This document shows, in pieces, positions 60,413 to 64,000 of a stretch of DNA of 64,000 bases. How positions within the stretch are numbered: the first letter of the stretch is position 1; every line of letters begins with the position of its first letter. The stretch comes from Streptomyces sp. NBC_00820 (lineage in GTDB: Bacteria; Actinomycetota; Actinomycetes; Streptomycetales; Streptomycetaceae), in contig NZ_CP108882.1 of assembly GCF_036347055.1 (NCBI RefSeq), forward strand, positions 6,312,001 to 6,376,000, in the 5' to 3' direction. The notes below the pieces were generated by a model, which was not told where the DNA came from, made no database searches, and saw only the letters and a list, made by a program, of their open reading frames with translations. The position numbers and the translations under genes are program-made.

Positions 60413-61618
60413 ATGCCCGAAACCCCCGCCGCGCCCGTGATCCTCGGCGACGAACCCGGCTCGTTCCCGCACAGTGTGCTGGCCGAACGGCACCCCGCGA
60501 TCATCCGGCAGGTGCGGGACGCCTTCCCGTACGGCCCCGGGCAGCACCACGCGCTCGACGCGCTGCTGCGGAGCTGCACCGAGGGCGTGATCGAGCCGCT
60601 GCCCGAGGGCGCGCACGACCGCGACCTCTGGCGCGCCTGGGGCCTGGACACCTACGCCGGGCAGTCCTGGTTCGACGTGCCCTGGCTGTGGTCCGAGAGC
60701 TACTTCTACCGGCGACTGCTGGAGGCCGTCGGTCACTTCGGTCCGGGCGCGTGGCAGGGGATCGACCCGTTCCGCCCGTTCAAGCGCGCCGAACTCGACG
60801 CCAAGGAGACGGACGAGGAGCTGGCGGCGCTCGACTCGCTCGAGGGCCGTCCGGCCGCCGAGCGGGGCCGTGCCCTGCTGCACGGCTCGCTGTGGGGCAA
60901 CCGCGCCGACCTCGGCTTCCGCCTCTCCGCCGCGGGCGCCGGGACCCAGGAGCCGGTCCCCGCCCTGGTCGCCGACGACAGCGAGACGCTGTGGTCGCTG
61001 CTGCCGCCCGCCGGAACCGGAACCGGCACGCTCTGCCTGGTCGCGGACAACGCGGGCCGCGAACTCGTCCCCGACCTGCTCCTGATCGCCCACCTGCTCG
61101 CCGAGGGCCGGATCGGCCGCGCGGTCCTGCACGTCAAGCCGTACCCGTACTACGTCTCCGACGCCACGACCGCCGACGTGGTCGACGCGCTCACCCGCCT
61201 CCGCTCGGCGCCGGGCGCGGCCTCCGGGTACGGGCGACTGCTCTGGTCGGCGATGGCCGACGGCCGGCTCGTCGTGCGCGCCCACCCCTTCTCCGGTGGA
61301 CCGCTGCCGTACGCCGACATGCCGGACGACCTGCGCGCGGAGTTCGCCTCGGCGGTCCTGACGATCGTCAAGGGCGACCTCAACTACCGCCGTCTGGTGG
61401 GCGACCGGATGTGGCCGCCGACCACGCCCTTCCAGGAGGTGACCGCGTACTTCCCCGGCCCGGTCGCCTCCCTGCGCACCCTGAAGTCCGATGTGATCAC
61501 CGGCCTGTCCCCGGCCACCGAGGCCGCGCTGGTCGCGGCGGAGGGACAGGCCTGGCGCACCGGCGGCACACACGCGCTGATCCAGGTCAACCCATCAAGT
61601 GACGGTCAAGGGCAGTGA
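60413..61618 (+). CDS. ARMT1-family damage-control phosphatase (DUF89)
   Basis: 401 residues. Metal-dependent DUF89 phosphatases hydrolyse damaged or excess sugar phosphates. The conserved DNAGRELVPDLLL segment carries the metal Asp-Asn, and VKGDLNYRRLVGDR and RTLKSDVI match the other family signatures. The N-terminal helical part (about 1-150) is typical of the ARMT1 group. The ATG at 60413 is used, though a GTG three codons earlier is in frame; neither has a strong ribosome site. It ends with a 24-base overlap into the convergent P450 gene. Confidence 0.86.
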   Translation: MPETPAAPVILGDEPGSFPHSVLAERHPAIIRQVRDAFPYGPGQHHALDALLRSCTEGVIEPLPEGAHDRDLWRAWGLDTYAGQSWFDVPWLWSESYFYRRLLEAVGHFGPGAWQGIDPFRPFKRAELDAKETDEELAALDSLEGRPAAERGRALLHGSLWGNRADLGFRLSAAGAGTQEPVPALVADDSETLWSLLPPAGTGTGTLCLVADNAGRELVPDLLLIAHLLAEGRIGRAVLHVKPYPYYVSDATTADVVDALTRLRSAPGAASGYGRLLWSAMADGRLVVRAHPFSGGPLPYADMPDDLRAEFASAVLTIVKGDLNYRRLVGDRMWPPTTPFQEVTAYFPGPVASLRTLKSDVITGLSPATEAALVAAEGQAWRTGGTHALIQVNPSSDGQGQ

Positions 61619-62857
61619 CTTGATGCCGTTGATGAAGTTGGAGACGAGTCGCCGCGGCGGCCCGGCCGGGCGGAGCGCGGGCAGCGTGCGCAGTACCTCC
61701 GCGTAGAGCAGCCGTAGCTGGAGCCGGGCGAAGTGGGCGCCCAGGCACACGTGCGGGCCGTCCCCGAAGGAGACGTGCGGGTTGGGCGTGCGGGCGAGGT
61801 CGAGCCGGTCGGGTGCCGCGAAGACCCGCTCGTCCCGGTTGGCCGAGGCGTGGAACACCACGACCTTGTCGCCCTGGCGGATTTGCCGCCCGGCCAGCTC
61901 GGTGTCCCGCTCGGCCGTCCTGCGGAAGGACAGCACCGGTGGGTGCCAGCGCAGCAACTCGTCCACCGCGGTGCCGAGTTCCGCCTTGCCGGCGCGCAGG
62001 AGATCGTACGACCGCGGATGCTCCGCCAGTGCGAGCAGGCCGCCGGGGGCCGCGCCGCGCACGGTGTCGTTGCCCGCGACGGTGAGCAGGAAGAAGAACA
62101 TCTCCAGTTCGGCGGAGCCGAGTTCGGCGTCGTGCGCGAGGGTCGTCATCACGTCGTCGGCCGGGTAACGCCGCTTGTAGGCCGCCAGTTGCCGGGCGTA
62201 CGCGAACATGTCCCGCAGCATGGCCGGAGAGCGCGGGTTGACCGGCCTGCCCGCTCCGTCCAGCGTCGGCGTGCCGGCCTCGTCCGGGTCCTGGTAGCCG
62301 ATCACCCGCTGCGTCCAGTGCAGCAGCAGCCGCCGGTCGCTCTCCGGAACCCCCAGCAGATCCGCGAGGTTGAGCAGCGCGTACTCGTCGGTGACGGCGC
62401 CCACCAGATCCACCGTGCCGTCGCCGGCGTCCGCCGCGTCGCGTGCCCGCGCGAGCAGCGTGCGCGCCCGCCCGCGTGCCACGGCCGCGAACCGGTCGAC
62501 GCGGCCCGGTGTGAACGCCCGGCTGACCAGGCGCCGCAGCCGGCCGTGCTGCGGCGGATCCTGGTTGAGCATCATGCTCCTGATGAACGGCAGGTCGTCC
62601 GGGTCGGGGTCGCGGATCTGGGTCGCGCCGATGTACGACGAGTACGTCGCCGAGTCCTTGAGCACCCGCACCACGTCGGCGTGCCGGGTGACCGCCCAGA
62701 ACCCGGGCCCGGCCGGCCAGCCCAGCACCTCGGGCTCGTCCTGCCAGGCCACCGGGTGCTCGTCGCGCAGCACCCGGTAGTCGGCGTACGGCACCCCGGC
62801 GGCGTACCGGCGCGGGTCGAAGACGTCGGGTGCCGGTGCGGCCTCGCGTACGCTCAC
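61595..62857 (-). CDS. Cytochrome P450 monooxygenase
   Basis: 420 residues. The heme ligand is Cys371 in FGDGPHVCLGAHFA; the I-helix oxygen motif is AGNDT (261-265), with Asn in place of the usual Glu/Asp next to Thr; ExxR is E300-R303, and NRDERVF is the conserved K' region. The pattern is like actinobacterial CYP125/CYP142/CYP124-type enzymes that hydroxylate terpenoids or sterol side chains, but the substrate is not assignable. The GTG start overlaps the hydrolase stop (GTGA, 62854-62857), so both are made together. Ferredoxin partners are not in the window. Confidence 0.93.
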   Translation of the reverse strand: MSVREAAPAPDVFDPRRYAAGVPYADYRVLRDEHPVAWQDEPEVLGWPAGPGFWAVTRHADVVRVLKDSATYSSYIGATQIRDPDPDDLPFIRSMMLNQDPPQHGRLRRLVSRAFTPGRVDRFAAVARGRARTLLARARDAADAGDGTVDLVGAVTDEYALLNLADLLGVPESDRRLLLHWTQRVIGYQDPDEAGTPTLDGAGRPVNPRSPAMLRDMFAYARQLAAYKRRYPADDVMTTLAHDAELGSAELEMFFFLLTVAGNDTVRGAAPGGLLALAEHPRSYDLLRAGKAELGTAVDELLRWHPPVLSFRRTAERDTELAGRQIRQGDKVVVFHASANRDERVFAAPDRLDLARTPNPHVSFGDGPHVCLGAHFARLQLRLLYAEVLRTLPALRPAGPPRRLVSNFINGIKSLPLTVT

Positions 62858-63645
62858 CCTCGCGCGCCCGCATCGGTGGTGTCCTCCCGCAGGAAGTCCT
62901 CCACCACGCGGATCAGTTCCAGCGGGGTCTCGTCCATCGCGTAGTGTCCGGCGCACGGCAGGACGGCGAGCCGCGCGCGCGGGTACCAGGACATCCACGT
63001 CTGCCGCATGAGGTCGGCCGACAGTGCCGGATCGAGCTCCCCGGCCACCGCCAGCGCGGGCACGTCGCTGCCCTCGACGTCCGCGCGGAAGTCGTCGCCC
63101 GCCCAGGAGTCGAGCCACGCCCGGAACGCCTTCACGTCACTGCACTCCAGCGAGCGGTCGACCATCCGGTCGAGCCAGGCGGCGGGACGGTGGCCGCCGG
63201 TGGTGACGTCGAGGATCGCGCGCCGGTTCTCCGGCCTGTGCGCCGCGTCCGCGAACAGCACGCCCTGCTCGCCGGGGAGCGGCAGCCCCGAGGCGGGCAC
63301 GGGGGAGACCCCGACGATCCGGCGCAGCCGCTGCGGAGCGACCGACAGCAGGCGCTGCGCCACCGCGCCGCCCATCGAGTGCCCCACCACCGAGAACCGC
63401 TCCCAGCCCAGCTGGTCGGCCACCCCCACCAGGTCCACGGCCGCCTCGGTGGTCGTGTACGAGCCCACCGCCTGCCTGGCCGCGCCGTAACCGCGCAGGT
63501 CGACCAGCGCGTAGGTGAACGCGGCGCGGTCGAGGTCCGGCAGGACGGGCGCGAAAGCGGAACGGTCGGCGAGCCAGCCGTGCACGGCGAACACCTTGTG
63601 GGCGCCGTCGCCGTGCACCTCATGGGGCAGTACGAAGGAGGTCAT
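62854..63645 (-). CDS. Alpha/beta-hydrolase fold enzyme
   Basis: 263 residues. The catalytic triad is visible: Ser90 in VVGHSMGGAV, Asp in AGELDPAL near 206 and His in CAGHYAMDE near 237. HGWLADRSAFAPVL carries the oxyanion residue region. This is a soluble esterase, epoxide hydrolase or haloperoxidase-like protein; nothing distinguishes these. It is the first gene of a two-gene unit with the P450 and diverges from the geosmin synthase gene across 243 bases. It may act on the P450 product. The longer frame upstream of ATG 63645 is not supported. Confidence 0.87.
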   Translation of the reverse strand: MTSFVLPHEVHGDGAHKVFAVHGWLADRSAFAPVLPDLDRAAFTYALVDLRGYGAARQAVGSYTTTEAAVDLVGVADQLGWERFSVVGHSMGGAVAQRLLSVAPQRLRRIVGVSPVPASGLPLPGEQGVLFADAAHRPENRRAILDVTTGGHRPAAWLDRMVDRSLECSDVKAFRAWLDSWAGDDFRADVEGSDVPALAVAGELDPALSADLMRQTWMSWYPRARLAVLPCAGHYAMDETPLELIRVVEDFLREDTTDAGARG

Positions 63646-63800
63646 GCGCCTACCGTGGCCCGCCCGCGGAAGCTCGGCAAGGGCGCGTACGGGCGTTCGC
63701 CTGAACGCCCCCTTCCCCTCGCTGCCTTGGCCCACCCGCGCGCCGACGGCCTCCGCCCCCTGCCTGCCGGAAACCCTTAACGCCACACATACCGGCGGAA

Positions 63801-63825
63801 GTTCACTGTTTCCGCGAGGGTTCAC
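63801..63825. promoter_or_regulatory. GTTCAC direct repeats upstream of geosmin synthase
   Basis: GTTCAC occurs at 63801-63806 and 63820-63825, 19 bases apart, followed by TGATCAT, a possible -10. This may be an activator site for the geosmin synthase gene; it is only a pattern. Confidence 0.3.
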
Positions 63826-63879
63826 GCGATGGTGTGATCATGTCCCCGCGAGCGGATGCCGTTCCGGGGGCACGGGTAG

Positions 63880-64000
<121 letters not shown>

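Overview
This window is high-GC chromosomal DNA from a Streptomyces. The evidence is the strong third-position GC bias, frequent GTG starts, 4-bp ATGA/GTGA overlaps between coupled genes, twin-arginine and LAAC/LAGC lipobox signals, and several Streptomyces-specific genes (a Rok7B7-type regulator, a CprB-type gamma-butyrolactone-receptor homologue, geosmin synthase, DUF6230/DUF6114). From memory, the gene order ngcEFG - rok7B7 - xylFGH - dxs ... hemE ... protoporphyrin(ogen) oxidase - hemQ ... murC - msrB ... cprB ... geosmin synthase matches the S. coelicolor SCO6005-SCO6073 segment. I could not check this by alignment.

Layout. 1-8.4 kb: the end of a secreted carbohydrate-active protein, a large secreted GH92 alpha-mannosidase (minus strand), and the ngcEFG importer for N-acetylglucosamine/chitobiose with a DasR-like box. 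9.1-13.9 kb: a ROK regulator and the xylFGH pentose importer. 14-21.6 kb: dxs (isoprenoid precursors), an amino-acid permease, a NYN/PIN-like protein, and the two beta-oxidation genes fadB and fadA. 21.6-22.6 kb: a gene-free island full of repeats. 22.6-33.2 kb: RNase D-like exonuclease, an atypical LuxR-type response regulator, DUF3000, hemE, a rhomboid protease, a CoA-disulfide-reductase-like flavoprotein, a DUF4349 lipoprotein, then the late heme genes cgoX and chdC (coproporphyrin-dependent route).

33.3-43.5 kb is the most accessory-looking part: a VOC enzyme diverging from a LysR regulator, a secreted tripeptidyl-aminopeptidase-like hydrolase, a TIGR04222 membrane protein, a DUF4142 protein, a DUF692 (MNIO-type) enzyme fused to an extra C-terminal domain, a PTH2-type peptidyl-tRNA hydrolase, a small zinc-ribbon protein, a polysaccharide deacetylase lipoprotein and a stomatin-like protein with a 12-residue tandem-repeat tail. 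Two short inverted-repeat elements (about 175-180 bp, MITE-like) sit here, each inserted at a CTAG tetranucleotide that supplies the TAG stop of a neighbouring gene.

43.6-64 kb: a SulP transporter translationally coupled to a beta-carbonic anhydrase, a ZapE-like ATPase, a RibD-C reductase carrying a Ser/Gly/Asp microsatellite, murC, msrB, an OpuC-type osmoprotectant importer, the DUF6230-DUF6114 pair, a secreted Ala/Thr-rich protein, a membrane-anchored LPMO (AA10), the cprB homologue with a palindromic operator, an ARMT1-family phosphatase, a cytochrome P450 coupled to an alpha/beta hydrolase, and the first 112 bases of geosmin synthase. The recurrent themes are uptake and breakdown of polymer-derived sugars (mannan, chitin, xylan), membrane and cell-envelope functions, and isoprenoid/terpene supply. 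No rRNA, tRNA, CRISPR array, prophage or complete insertion sequence was seen.
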